A stretch of DNA of 64,000 bases, taken from NCBI RefSeq assembly GCF_001687365.1, contig NZ_LGLV01000006.1:372001-436000 (forward strand). The letters run 5' to 3'. The stretch comes from Pararhizobium polonicum (GTDB lineage: Bacteria; Pseudomonadota; Alphaproteobacteria; Rhizobiales; Rhizobiaceae). The first letter of the stretch is position 1. Every line of letters begins with the position of its first letter. Of this stretch, positions 18,551-27,054 are shown one piece after another. The notes below the pieces were generated by a model that was given only the letters and a program-made list of their open reading frames with translations, was not told the origin of the DNA and did not search any database. A program made the position numbers and the translations under genes.

Positions 18551-20743
18551 TTACCATGTCCGCTTCAGCGTGGCGGTTACCGTGCGGCCTTCGCCGTAGA
18601 AGCAGGCCGTCGAATTGGCGCAGGACGCCACGAAGGTCTTGTTGGCCAGATTCTTGACGTTGAGCTTGAGCGAAATCCCGGCCCAGTCCGGATTGACCGC
18701 CGCAAAGTCGTAGCTCAAGGACGCGTCTATGAGGGTTGCCGCATCGACGGAGAAGCTGTTTTGATCGTCGCCCCAGCTCTTGCCGATGTAGCGGACACCG
18801 GCACCGGCGGTTAAGCCGTCAAGCGGGCCGCTTGCAAAGGCGTAATTTGCCCAAAGCGCTGCCTGATGCCCCGGTACACGCGCCGGCATCTTGCCGATCG
18901 TATCCGTTTCCAGGGAATCAACGATTTCGGAGTCGATATAGGCGTAGCTCGCGATCAGGGAGAGGTTGTCATAGACCTCGCCGCGGGCGGACAATTCCAG
19001 ACCGCGATTGTGGATTTTGCCAATCTGCGAATAAACGCTTTCACCAAGAGTGCTGTCCCACTTGCCCATGACGACGTCGTTTTGCGTCAAATCGTAATAG
19101 GCCGCAGTCAGAAGGATGTTGCTACCTTCCGGGGCATATTTTACACCGACCTCATACTGTTCCGCAGTCGTCGGCTTGAAAGCGGCCTTGCCAGCACCAG
19201 GAGCGGTCAGAGAAGGCTCGAACGAGGTGGAATAGCTGACATAGGGGGCTATGCCATTGTCGAAATTGTAGATGGCGCCGGCGCGCCATGTGAAGGCATG
19301 ATCGTCGTAAGCGTAGTTCTTGCTGTTAAGCAGGTCGTCGATATCCGTTTTGGCCCAGTCATAACGTCCACCGACCGACAGATTGAGCTGACCGATCTCG
19401 ATCTGATCCTGAAGATAAAGACCCGCCTGTTTCGCCTTTGTGTCCTCGGTCGACGAAGGGTCAAAGTCCAGCGAACCAAAATCGAAGCCACCATATTGTG
19501 GATTGGTCAGATCAATGGTGGGTGCATCCCAGCTGCGTCGCCAGCGATATTCACGGCTGAGATAACGATAATCGAAGCCGGCAAGCAGCGTATGCTGAGC
19601 AGCACCCGTATCGAAATTGGCCTGCAGCTGATTGTCGATGACGAACTGGTTGACCTTGTCGGTTCCACTGCTGGCGACGCGGTTGACGATCGTATTGAAA
19701 CCGGTGAGTGGATCGGGGCTTGTATAGCCCCATACGAGCGTGTCCTGCTCATACTGCAAGGACTGGTACCGTGCATTCTGCCGAACCGTGAAGGTGTCGT
19801 TGATCTCGTGTTCGAATTCATAACCGATCCACGCCTGCTCCCGCTTGAAGCGTTCGTAATTCGGGTCGGAGACAAAGAAATCACGCGGCACGTAACCATA
19901 GCCCGTAATGGGGGTAACCGTACCTGCGGCATCAAGAAAGTTGCGGAAGCCGGCATGGGGCTCGTTCTGATAACCGCCGAGGATCGTCAATGTCGTCTGA
20001 TCGCTGGGCGACCAGGTGACGGAAGGAGCAATCGCAAAGGTTTGCTGCTTGGTGAAATCCTCTTGCAGATGCGTCGTAAGGCCTGTTCCGACAAGGCGGT
20101 AGGATAGGGAATCGGAGCCGGGAACCTGGTCGCTGACATCGAACGAAACGCCGGCACGGTCTCGGTTGCCAACGGTTAATTCCACTTCATGCAGCGGCGT
20201 ATCGGTCGGCTTCTTGCTGACCATGTTCACCAGGCCGCCGGGGTTTGCCTGCCCGTAGAGGACCGATGACGGACCGGAAAGCAGCTCGACCCGCTCCAGA
20301 AGGTATGGATTGAGCTTCGAATAGGAAAGCCCGGATCCGAAGAACAGGCCGTCGAGATAACGAGGCACGTAGTAAAATCCGCGCACGAACATTTCGTCGT
20401 TGAGGTTAGAGGCGCCACGATATTCGGTGACCACGCCCGGCGTATAACGCAGCGATTCCGCGACCGACTGCACGTCCATGTCCGCCATCTGCTGCTTGGA
20501 GACAACGGCGATCGACTGCGGCGTCTTGATCAATGGCGTATCGGTTTTGGTTCCCGTCTTGCTCTGCTTGGCGACGTAGCCGTCGACCGGACCGTCACCT
20601 TTTTCGCCGTGGACCGTAATCGTCTCGAGAGTAGTCGCGGTGCCGCTTTCCTGCGCATGGGCGGCAGTGCCAAACGCACCGCCTGCCATCACGAGCAGCA
20701 CGGCCGAACTGGAAAAATAACGATCTCTAAGAAGGCGCAGCAT
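18551..20743 (-). CDS. TonB-dependent siderophore receptor (catecholate locus)
   Basis: Outer-membrane receptor for the ferric siderophore. After a signal peptide ending near AAHAQ, it has a TonB-box-like ETITVHG, a plug domain (TPQSIAVVSKQQMAD, then YTPGVVTEYRG and PSSVLYGQANPGGLVNMVSK), a 22-strand barrel region, and ends in aromatic W (LKRTW) as barrel proteins do. The ATG at 20743 (730 residues) is chosen because it places the signal peptide first; in-frame ATGs at 20758, 20761 and 20866 would add sequence lying over the promoter and operator. First gene of the receptor-fes-MbtH-NRPS operon, divergent from the AraC regulator. Confidence 0.93.
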   Translation of the reverse strand: MLRLLRDRYFSSSAVLLVMAGGAFGTAAHAQESGTATTLETITVHGEKGDGPVDGYVAKQSKTGTKTDTPLIKTPQSIAVVSKQQMADMDVQSVAESLRYTPGVVTEYRGASNLNDEMFVRGFYYVPRYLDGLFFGSGLSYSKLNPYLLERVELLSGPSSVLYGQANPGGLVNMVSKKPTDTPLHEVELTVGNRDRAGVSFDVSDQVPGSDSLSYRLVGTGLTTHLQEDFTKQQTFAIAPSVTWSPSDQTTLTILGGYQNEPHAGFRNFLDAAGTVTPITGYGYVPRDFFVSDPNYERFKREQAWIGYEFEHEINDTFTVRQNARYQSLQYEQDTLVWGYTSPDPLTGFNTIVNRVASSGTDKVNQFVIDNQLQANFDTGAAQHTLLAGFDYRYLSREYRWRRSWDAPTIDLTNPQYGGFDFGSLDFDPSSTEDTKAKQAGLYLQDQIEIGQLNLSVGGRYDWAKTDIDDLLNSKNYAYDDHAFTWRAGAIYNFDNGIAPYVSYSTSFEPSLTAPGAGKAAFKPTTAEQYEVGVKYAPEGSNILLTAAYYDLTQNDVVMGKWDSTLGESVYSQIGKIHNRGLELSARGEVYDNLSLIASYAYIDSEIVDSLETDTIGKMPARVPGHQAALWANYAFASGPLDGLTAGAGVRYIGKSWGDDQNSFSVDAATLIDASLSYDFAAVNPDWAGISLKLNVKNLANKTFVASCANSTACFYGEGRTVTATLKRTW

Positions 20744-20790
20744 CAACAAGGTCCCCATCATTGCCGGGGTTTGCGTTGCCCCGATAAACT

Positions 20791-20805
20791 TGACTATTGT
20801 TGTCA
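20791..20805. promoter_or_regulatory. Candidate RirA IRO box between receptor operon and araC-fepB operon
   Basis: TGA-CTATTGTTG-TCA fits the TGA-N9-TCA iron-operator pattern. It lies 48 bp upstream of the receptor start in the only promoter gap (20744-20931) serving both divergent operons. The outer arms are imperfect, so it is weaker than the box at 7132-7158; the core alone is expected by chance once per about 4 kb. Confidence 0.5.
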
Positions 20806-20931
20806 TGTATATGATGCTACAGAGGCTGTCGACCGAGTAGGTTTTTGGGGAAACGGCAAAAAACATTGTTCAAACGGCAGTGCGAAAGCACGGGCCCTTT
20901 GCAAATGGAATTTTCTGGTAAGGCCTGAGGA

Positions 20932-21807
20932 ATGCAGCACGTCGTGATGAATCTGAATATCCCGCAACCCTTGTTCGTCGGCACGATCGAGGGCGCGACC
21001 GCATGCACATCCGATACCGAAACGCAGGATATCCTGCCGAAATTCATCGTCATGGTGTTGCTGCAAGGGGCCCAGCATTTCATCGTCGATGACGTGCCGT
21101 TCCGCATCGACGCCGGGTTCGGCGAAGCCTGCGCTCCATTCGTGTTCGTGCTGAACGTGGCCCGTGCTTCCAAGCTGAAATTCATCGATGCCAGCAAGGT
21201 CCCTTTGCGCAAGATCATGATATCGGCGCCCCTGTCGTGGATGAACTGGCTGATCAGCGCGCAGACGGATGGCGTGCCGGCGTTGCAGAACTTCGTGTCG
21301 ACGCATCTGGCCAATTTCCGCATCGACGCCAGCCGCCACATTCTCATGCTGGCAGAACAGCTGATGAGTCCGCCGGCGGCGATGCAGGGCGAAATGCGCA
21401 CGCTCTTCCGCAGCTCGCGGGCCTTCGATCTCATGTCCCTGACATGCGCGGAGCTTGCAGCGCGCAAGTCGGAGCGCCAGGGCCCGCAGCTGTCGAGCGC
21501 GCGTCAAAGCGAACGCGTCTACAACTACATTCTGGCCAATCTCGGCGAGGACCTGACGATCGAGGCAATTGCCCGGGAGAGCGGGGGCAGCGTCTCTTCC
21601 GTCCAGCGCCATTTCAAGGAGCATTTCGGCCTGACGGTCTTCGAGTTCATCCGCCGGAGCCGGCTTGAACGGGCTTACGAAGCGCTGGAGCGCGAGGGGG
21701 CGACCATTGGCCAGGCCGCCTATTTGGCCGGCTACAATACACCGTCCAATTTCACGACGGCCTTCAAGAAAACCTACGGCGTCTTGCCGAAATACAAGCG
21801 CAGGTAA
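20932..21807 (+). CDS. AraC-family regulator, siderophore-sensing (PchR/YbtA-like)
   Basis: Transcription factor, 291 residues, with an N-terminal sensing region of about 185 residues and a C-terminal double helix-turn-helix (ERVYNYILANLGEDLTIEAI, then SVQRHFKEHFG, and AYLAGYNTPSNFTTAFKKTYG). Regulators of this layout beside siderophore genes usually bind the cognate ferric-siderophore and activate the receptor operon. It is divergent from the receptor gene and is followed 6 bp later by the fepB-like gene. Start at 20932 has AAGG at 8 nt; an in-frame ATG at 20947 is possible. Confidence 0.9.
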   Translation: MQHVVMNLNIPQPLFVGTIEGATACTSDTETQDILPKFIVMVLLQGAQHFIVDDVPFRIDAGFGEACAPFVFVLNVARASKLKFIDASKVPLRKIMISAPLSWMNWLISAQTDGVPALQNFVSTHLANFRIDASRHILMLAEQLMSPPAAMQGEMRTLFRSSRAFDLMSLTCAELAARKSERQGPQLSSARQSERVYNYILANLGEDLTIEAIARESGGSVSSVQRHFKEHFGLTVFEFIRRSRLERAYEALEREGATIGQAAYLAGYNTPSNFTTAFKKTYGVLPKYKRR

Positions 21808-21813
21808 TCCCGC

Positions 21814-22803
21814 ATGCCAGCCTTTTCACCCTTGTGGAAACGTCGTTCCTTCCTGCTGTCGGCTGGAGGTGGAATACTCGCTGCCTGCGATATGGGGGCA
21901 GCTCGCGCAGCAGCGCCCGATGGCCCATGGTCGCGCACCATTCACACCCCGAAGGGTGACGTCACGCTGGACAGCAAGCCGCAGCGGATCGTCTCGACGA
22001 GCGTAACCCTGACCGGGACTTTGCTTGCCATTGGCGCGCCGGTGATTGCAAGCTCTGCCACCAACAACATGGGGACGGTTGCCGACAATACTGGCTTCTT
22101 TACCCAATGGGCCGACGTCGCCCACGAGAGGGGTATCCTACCGCTCTATCGCGCCGAACCCGATGTGGAAGCCATCATGGCGGCGGCACCGGATCTGATC
22201 GTCATGTCGGCAACGGGTGGCGATAGCGCGCTGCGCCTCTACGACCAGATCAGCCAGATCGCACCAACACTTGTCGTCAACTACGATGATAAAAGCTGGC
22301 AGGAAGTGGCGCTGCTTCTCGCCACTGCAACGGACCGCGAGGCGCAAGCCGCGGCCGTCATTGCCGAATTCGATCGGCGCGTTGCCGCGGCGGCGAAGAC
22401 CCTTCGCCTGCCGCCCCAGCCGACCACTGCGGCGGTCTATTACGAAGACGATTCCGGCGCCAATGTCTGGACCGCCGCGTCCGCCCAAGGAAAGCTTCTC
22501 ATCTCCCTGGGCTTTGAGCTTGCAGCCATCCCGCCCGGTTTGAAGACGATGACGACCATGGGCGTCCGCAGCGACATCATCCAGCTTTCGGGCGAACAAT
22601 TCGCCGACGGCCTGAATGGCGAAACGCTGCTTTTGTTCGCAGCCGACGGCAGCGTCGTCGATCAGGTCAATGCCAATAAATTCCTCCAGCACATCCGATC
22701 CGTGTCCAGCAAGCGCGTCTATGCCGTGGGAATGGATACGTTCCGTCTCGACTACTACAGCGCGTCTCACATGCTGGATCGGCTGACACGGCTTTTCGCC
22801 TGA
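21814..22803 (+). CDS. fepB: Ferric-siderophore periplasmic binding lipoprotein (FepB-like)
   Basis: Periplasmic receptor that hands the ferric catecholate to FepDG. The N-terminus has a twin-arginine stretch (KRRSFLLSAGG) followed by a lipobox LAAC (Cys25), suggesting Tat export and lipid anchoring. The body has the Fe-siderophore binding fold (PQRIVSTSVTLTGTLLAIGA; PDLIVMSATGGDSA). 329 residues, near FepB (318). It is 6 bp after the AraC gene and 53 bp before the exporter. Confidence 0.9.
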   Translation: MPAFSPLWKRRSFLLSAGGGILAACDMGAARAAAPDGPWSRTIHTPKGDVTLDSKPQRIVSTSVTLTGTLLAIGAPVIASSATNNMGTVADNTGFFTQWADVAHERGILPLYRAEPDVEAIMAAAPDLIVMSATGGDSALRLYDQISQIAPTLVVNYDDKSWQEVALLLATATDREAQAAAVIAEFDRRVAAAAKTLRLPPQPTTAAVYYEDDSGANVWTAASAQGKLLISLGFELAAIPPGLKTMTTMGVRSDIIQLSGEQFADGLNGETLLLFAADGSVVDQVNANKFLQHIRSVSSKRVYAVGMDTFRLDYYSASHMLDRLTRLFA

Positions 22804-22856
22804 CGCAACGTCGTCGGATCCATTCTCAACCCGCCGCATAAGGTGCGATAACGTCT

Positions 22857-24137
22857 ATGGCCTCTTCTATTTTTGTCGACTTCAGCCTGCTGAAACACAA
22901 TGCAAATTTCCGCGCCGTTTTCGCAGCGCGCATGATGTCGGTGATCTCGCTCGGTATTCTCACCGTGGCGGTGCCGGTTCAGATCCATCAGTTGACGGGC
23001 TCGGCCTTGCAGGTCGGCATCGTCATCGCTCTCGACGGCATCGGAATGTTCGTCGGATTGCTGGCCGGCGGCGTGCTTGCGGATCACCATGACAGGCGCC
23101 GTCTGATCCTTCTGGCGCGCGGTCTGTGCGGTGTCGGTTTTCTGGTGCTTGCGCTCAACGGTTTTCTGAGTGAACCGTCTCTGGTAGCGCTTTATCTCGT
23201 TTCTCTCTGGGACGGCTTCTTCGGCGCAATCGGCATGACTGCGCTGATGGCCGCCATCCCGACGCTTGTCGGACGTGAAAACCTGCCGGCTGCGGGTGCA
23301 TTGTCGATGCTGACCGTCCGTTTCGGCGCTATCCTTGCGCCGCTGATCGGCGGCCTGATCATAGCCTCCGCCGATGTCAGCTGGAACTATCTCATCGCCG
23401 GTATCGGAACGCTTGGAACCCTGATCCCGCTGTTCCGGCTTCCGAGCCTGTTGCCGGGAGAGCGCGGCGATGAGCACCCGCTGCGGGCCATGATCGATGG
23501 CTTTGCCTTTCTCGGCCAGAACAAGATCGTCGGCGCTGTTATCGCGGTCGGCACGCTGCAGTCGGCCTTGAGCGCCATCCGCGTGATGTTTCCCTCGATC
23601 GCCGAAAGCTTTAGTGCTGGATCGGTGGGTATCGGCCTGATGTATTCGGCCGTGCCGCTCGGAGCCATGATCGGTGCCTTCACCAGTGGCTGGGTCGGTC
23701 AATTCCGGCTGCCCGGCCAATTGCTTCTCGGCTGCGTTTGCGCCGCATCCGCGCTCTTGGCTTCGATCGGTCTGGTAGGCCATCTTGTCCCGGCGCTGGG
23801 TATCCTCGTGCTGTTCGGCTATCTCGGCTCCATCGCCTCGCTGATGCAGTATACGCTGGTACAGACGAACACCCCGGACCAGATGCTCGGCCGCGTCAAC
23901 AGCCTGTGGGCGGCGCAGGATGTTGTCGGCGATCCCGGCGGTTCGATTGTGATGGGAAGCCTGTCGCGTGTACTCGCGCCGATGGTCTCGGTGTTCTGGT
24001 TCGGCAGCGGTGTGTTCCTCATCGGCGTCGCGATGAGCGCGGGGTTCCGCAGCCTGCGCAACCTGTCGAAAAGCGTGACGGCCGCGGATGAAGAGCCTGT
24101 TGGCGATATCCTTGTCACCGACAGCGTCGCACAATGA
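22857..24137 (+). CDS. entS: MFS siderophore exporter (EntS-like)
   Basis: Inner-membrane major-facilitator protein of 426 residues, closely patterned on enterobactin exporter EntS: FVDFSLLKHNANFRAVFAAR at the start, the loop motif GGVLADHHDRRRLIL between helices 2 and 3, and RFGAILAPLIGG. It should pump the newly made catecholate out of the cytoplasm. The gene stop overlaps the fepD start as ATGA, tying export and import in one operon, the reverse of E. coli where entS and fepD are divergent. Confidence 0.92.
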   Translation: MASSIFVDFSLLKHNANFRAVFAARMMSVISLGILTVAVPVQIHQLTGSALQVGIVIALDGIGMFVGLLAGGVLADHHDRRRLILLARGLCGVGFLVLALNGFLSEPSLVALYLVSLWDGFFGAIGMTALMAAIPTLVGRENLPAAGALSMLTVRFGAILAPLIGGLIIASADVSWNYLIAGIGTLGTLIPLFRLPSLLPGERGDEHPLRAMIDGFAFLGQNKIVGAVIAVGTLQSALSAIRVMFPSIAESFSAGSVGIGLMYSAVPLGAMIGAFTSGWVGQFRLPGQLLLGCVCAASALLASIGLVGHLVPALGILVLFGYLGSIASLMQYTLVQTNTPDQMLGRVNSLWAAQDVVGDPGGSIVMGSLSRVLAPMVSVFWFGSGVFLIGVAMSAGFRSLRNLSKSVTAADEEPVGDILVTDSVAQ

Positions 24138-25144
24138 ATTCATCGCGCAGGAGCCGGATTCTCTGGCTTGGTATCGGTTTCGTTGTTCTGGTGCTGGTTT
24201 TCATTGCCAGCCTCGGCATCGGTGCCAAGCCCTTGCCGATGCAGGTGGTGATCGACAGCCTGTTCGGCCCGGCGACGGGCCCGGAAGCAACGATTGTCCT
24301 GCAATCGCGCCTGCCGCGCGCCCTGATCGGTATTTTCGGCGGCGCGGCGCTCGGCATATCCGGTGCTTTGATGCAGACATTGACGCGCAATCCGCTGGCC
24401 GATCCCGGCATCATCGGCGTGAATGCCGGAGCGGGCCTTGCCGTGACATTCGGCTTTGCCTTTGCCGGTATTACCCAACCCTATAGCCTGTTTGCATATA
24501 GTTTCGCGGGGGCATTGCTCACCGCGCTGCTGGTGCATCTGATCAGTATCAAGGGCGCAGCCCGGCCGGATCCCTTGCGCTTTGTGCTTGCGGGCTTGAC
24601 GGTCGGTGCGATGATGAGCGGCATATCGTCGGCAATCGCTCTCCTGCAGCCGCAAGTGTTCAACCGGATGCGCTTCTGGATGGCCGGTTCCCTGGATGTC
24701 GGCGACCTCACGCTGGTCCTTGCGGCCATCCCGCTGATCTGCATTGGATGCCTCGTAGCGCTCGCTCTGTCCCGCTCGGTCAATGCGCTGGAAATGGGTG
24801 TCGATACCGCTGCATTGCTCGGAACCAATCCGGCGAGGACACAGGCGGCAACGCTTCTGACCGTGGCTCTTCTGTCGGGGACCGTCACGGCCGTGGCGGG
24901 TCCCATTGGCTTTGTCGGCCTGATGATCCCCTATATCGCGCGCTGGGCCGTCGGGCCGGACCTGCGCTGGATGCTGCCGTTCGCCTTCCTCTATGCTCCG
25001 GTGCTGCTATTGTGTTCCGATATTGCCGGGCGCCTGATCGCGGCGGGCGAACTGCGCGTTTCCATCGTCACGGCCTTTATCGGCGCCCCGGTACTCATCC
25101 TGCTGGCGCGGGGGCGCACAGCCGGCCGGCCGGCCTTTCGATGA
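24134..25144 (+). CDS. fepD: Ferric-siderophore ABC permease (FepD-like)
   Basis: Inner-membrane FecCD-family permease, 336 residues, with about ten hydrophobic helices. Family blocks include RLPRALIGIFGGAALGISG, QTLTRNPLADPGIIGVNAGA and GPIGFVGLMIPYIAR. It pairs with FepG and uses FepC as ATPase. Start ATG overlaps the exporter stop (ATGA) and its own stop overlaps fepG (ATGA). Confidence 0.94.
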   Translation: MNSSRRSRILWLGIGFVVLVLVFIASLGIGAKPLPMQVVIDSLFGPATGPEATIVLQSRLPRALIGIFGGAALGISGALMQTLTRNPLADPGIIGVNAGAGLAVTFGFAFAGITQPYSLFAYSFAGALLTALLVHLISIKGAARPDPLRFVLAGLTVGAMMSGISSAIALLQPQVFNRMRFWMAGSLDVGDLTLVLAAIPLICIGCLVALALSRSVNALEMGVDTAALLGTNPARTQAATLLTVALLSGTVTAVAGPIGFVGLMIPYIARWAVGPDLRWMLPFAFLYAPVLLLCSDIAGRLIAAGELRVSIVTAFIGAPVLILLARGRTAGRPAFR

Positions 25145-26181
25145 CACCCTTGTTTCGTGACCGGACCGTTTTCCTCGGCAATCTCGATGGGCGCTTCAGC
25201 GTTCGCGTGCCGTTGCGGCATATGATCGTCTCCGGCCTGTTGGTTGTCTCGGCTCTTGCGCTCGCGGTATTCGCATTGCAGCTCGGCACCTTGCCGCTCT
25301 CCCTTGCCGATATCGTGTCGGCGCTGACCGGGCAGGCAACGCCGCGCATCACCATGATTGTTGTCGACTGGAGGCTGCCACGCATCACCATGGCACTTGT
25401 GATCGGTGCCGCGCTTGGCATGAGCGGTGCTGTCTTCCAGTTCCTCATCCGCAATCCGCTTGGCAGTCCTGACGTCATCGGGTTCAATACCGGGGCCTAT
25501 ACGGGCGTTCTCGTTACGATCATCGTGCTGCAAGGCGATCAGATCGCGATCACGATGGGTGCCCTTGGCGGCGGCCTAGCGACGGCGATCGTGGTTTATC
25601 TTCTCGCCTGGAAAGAGGGCATACAGGGTTTTCGGCTGATCGTGATCGGCATCGCCGTCAGCGCCATGCTGACGGCCTTCAACACATGGCTGGTGGTGAC
25701 CGGCAATCTTGAAGCCGTCATGAGTGCTGCCCTGTGGGGCGCAGGATCGCTCAATGGTATGACGTGGCCGCGCGCCGCGCCGTCAGCAGTGGCCTGCATC
25801 GCCGGTATGGTCCTGTGTTTCGGTCTTGCCCGTCGCGTCCGCATCCTGGAAATGGGCGATGATCTCGCAGGGGCGCTCGGCCTTTCGGTCACGCGAGCGC
25901 GGCTATGGCTGATGGTGGTGGCCGTCATGCTGGTTGCGGCGGCAACGGCCGCGATCGGCCCTGTGGTTTTCATAGCCCTTGCCGCGCCGCAGATTGCCCA
26001 GCGCCTGTGCCAGACCCGTTCGATGACCCTGGCCGCGTCGACCGCGACGGGTGCTCTTCTGCTGCTGGCCGCCGATGCGATAGCCCAGCACCTTTTCAGT
26101 CCACTCAGCATACCCGTCGGCATCGTGACCGTGAGCCTGGGTGGGCTGTATATGCTTTGGCTGCTGGTGCGGAATGTTTAG
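25141..26181 (+). CDS. fepG: Ferric-siderophore ABC permease (FepG-like)
   Basis: Second FecCD-family permease, 346 residues. Blocks WRLPRITMALVIGAALGMSG, RNPLGSPDVIGFNTGA and GPVVFIALAAPQIAQRL identify it. The ATG at 25141 overlaps the fepD stop; the longer frame upstream is antisense-like noise over fepD. It ends the plus-strand uptake operon and converges on the phosphopantetheinyl transferase gene with 31 bp between stops. Confidence 0.94.
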   Translation: MTPLFRDRTVFLGNLDGRFSVRVPLRHMIVSGLLVVSALALAVFALQLGTLPLSLADIVSALTGQATPRITMIVVDWRLPRITMALVIGAALGMSGAVFQFLIRNPLGSPDVIGFNTGAYTGVLVTIIVLQGDQIAITMGALGGGLATAIVVYLLAWKEGIQGFRLIVIGIAVSAMLTAFNTWLVVTGNLEAVMSAALWGAGSLNGMTWPRAAPSAVACIAGMVLCFGLARRVRILEMGDDLAGALGLSVTRARLWLMVVAVMLVAAATAAIGPVVFIALAAPQIAQRLCQTRSMTLAASTATGALLLLAADAIAQHLFSPLSIPVGIVTVSLGGLYMLWLLVRNV

Positions 26182-26212
26182 ACAAGGGCGCCTCCGCGTC
26201 CGGCTGTTTCCT

Positions 26213-26956
26213 TCATGTGTCCCTATCCCGCGCCGCCACCGCCAGTATGAACCCGTCTTTTGACGGCCATTGCCAAAAGGCCCAGCGCCGCTGCGCGCCG
26301 GTGTCCGGCGAGGTTTCCACGAGCCGCGGCGGGAAGGGAAGGACGGAGAATGTCTTCAGATCGATCGTCAATCCCGTGCCGAGCGCTTTTGTCATGGCTT
26401 CCTTCAATGTCCAGAGATGGAGAAACGCAATGGACGGCGTCAGGGAGCGCTGTGTTTCCAGCCATTCGCACTCCAGCTGTGAAAAGCATGCCTCTGCCAG
26501 GGCGACATCGACTTTGCGGGCAAGCGGCTCGCAATCGATGCCGACGTCATGGTCTTTTGCGGTCACGCAGGCAGCCATCCCTCTGGTATGGCTGATATTG
26601 AAATCCACGGTGCCGCCGTCGCAGTTGCCGGTGGGGGAGAGGCGCGGTTTGCCGCCTTGTTCGCCGGCCGCGATGGTGGCAGGAAACAGCAAATCCGGAA
26701 ATCGGTCGCGCAGTTGCATGCGTAGCAGGGCGTGGGCTGCGACAAAATCGCGTCGGTCTTCGCCGTGCAGGAAGCGTTCCGCTCGGCCATTTTCCTCATC
26801 GTTGAGCCAGGACCGGAGCAGCTCCATTTCACCGCCGGACAGAGCCTCGGTCGGCAGAGTGCTGACATCGATCGCTGCGCCGCCTGGGGTGCTCTCGTCG
26901 TCAAATGCGAGGGCCTGTCGCTCGATGCCAGCCCACGGAAAGGTCAGTTGGTTCAA
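26213..26956 (-). CDS. entD: Sfp/EntD-type 4'-phosphopantetheinyl transferase
   Basis: Transfers phosphopantetheine from CoA to the ArCP and the two NRPS carrier domains. Sfp-type motifs are complete: FNISHTRGMAAC, VGIDCEP (Mg-binding Asp) and WTLKEAMTKALGTGL (Lys-Glu). 247 residues. The frame is closed by a stop directly before a TTG at 26956, and the next ATG is past residue 40, so a TTG start with AGGA at 9-10 nt is the best choice. Located downstream of the flavin monooxygenase gene on the same strand (98-bp gap). Confidence 0.93.
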   Translation of the reverse strand: MNQLTFPWAGIERQALAFDDESTPGGAAIDVSTLPTEALSGGEMELLRSWLNDEENGRAERFLHGEDRRDFVAAHALLRMQLRDRFPDLLFPATIAAGEQGGKPRLSPTGNCDGGTVDFNISHTRGMAACVTAKDHDVGIDCEPLARKVDVALAEACFSQLECEWLETQRSLTPSIAFLHLWTLKEAMTKALGTGLTIDLKTFSVLPFPPRLVETSPDTGAQRRWAFWQWPSKDGFILAVAARDRDT

Positions 26957-27054
26957 TCAGGGGATTCCTGCGTCTGGAGGTGGTTTCGGATGGCAGAGCA
27001 ACATCGGCCGATTGGTCTTGCCGATCTGCTTGAAGACACTGTTCTGGACGGGCG

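Noticed and set aside
20744-20866. Longer N-terminus for the first TonB receptor (start at 20866)
   Set aside because: Would place coding sequence over the promoter and the IRO-like site and put extra residues before the signal peptide.
22767-24143. Minus-strand open frame of 458 codons opposite entS
   Set aside because: Shadow of the GC-rich exporter gene; composition rich in Arg, Asp, His and Gln with no family pattern.
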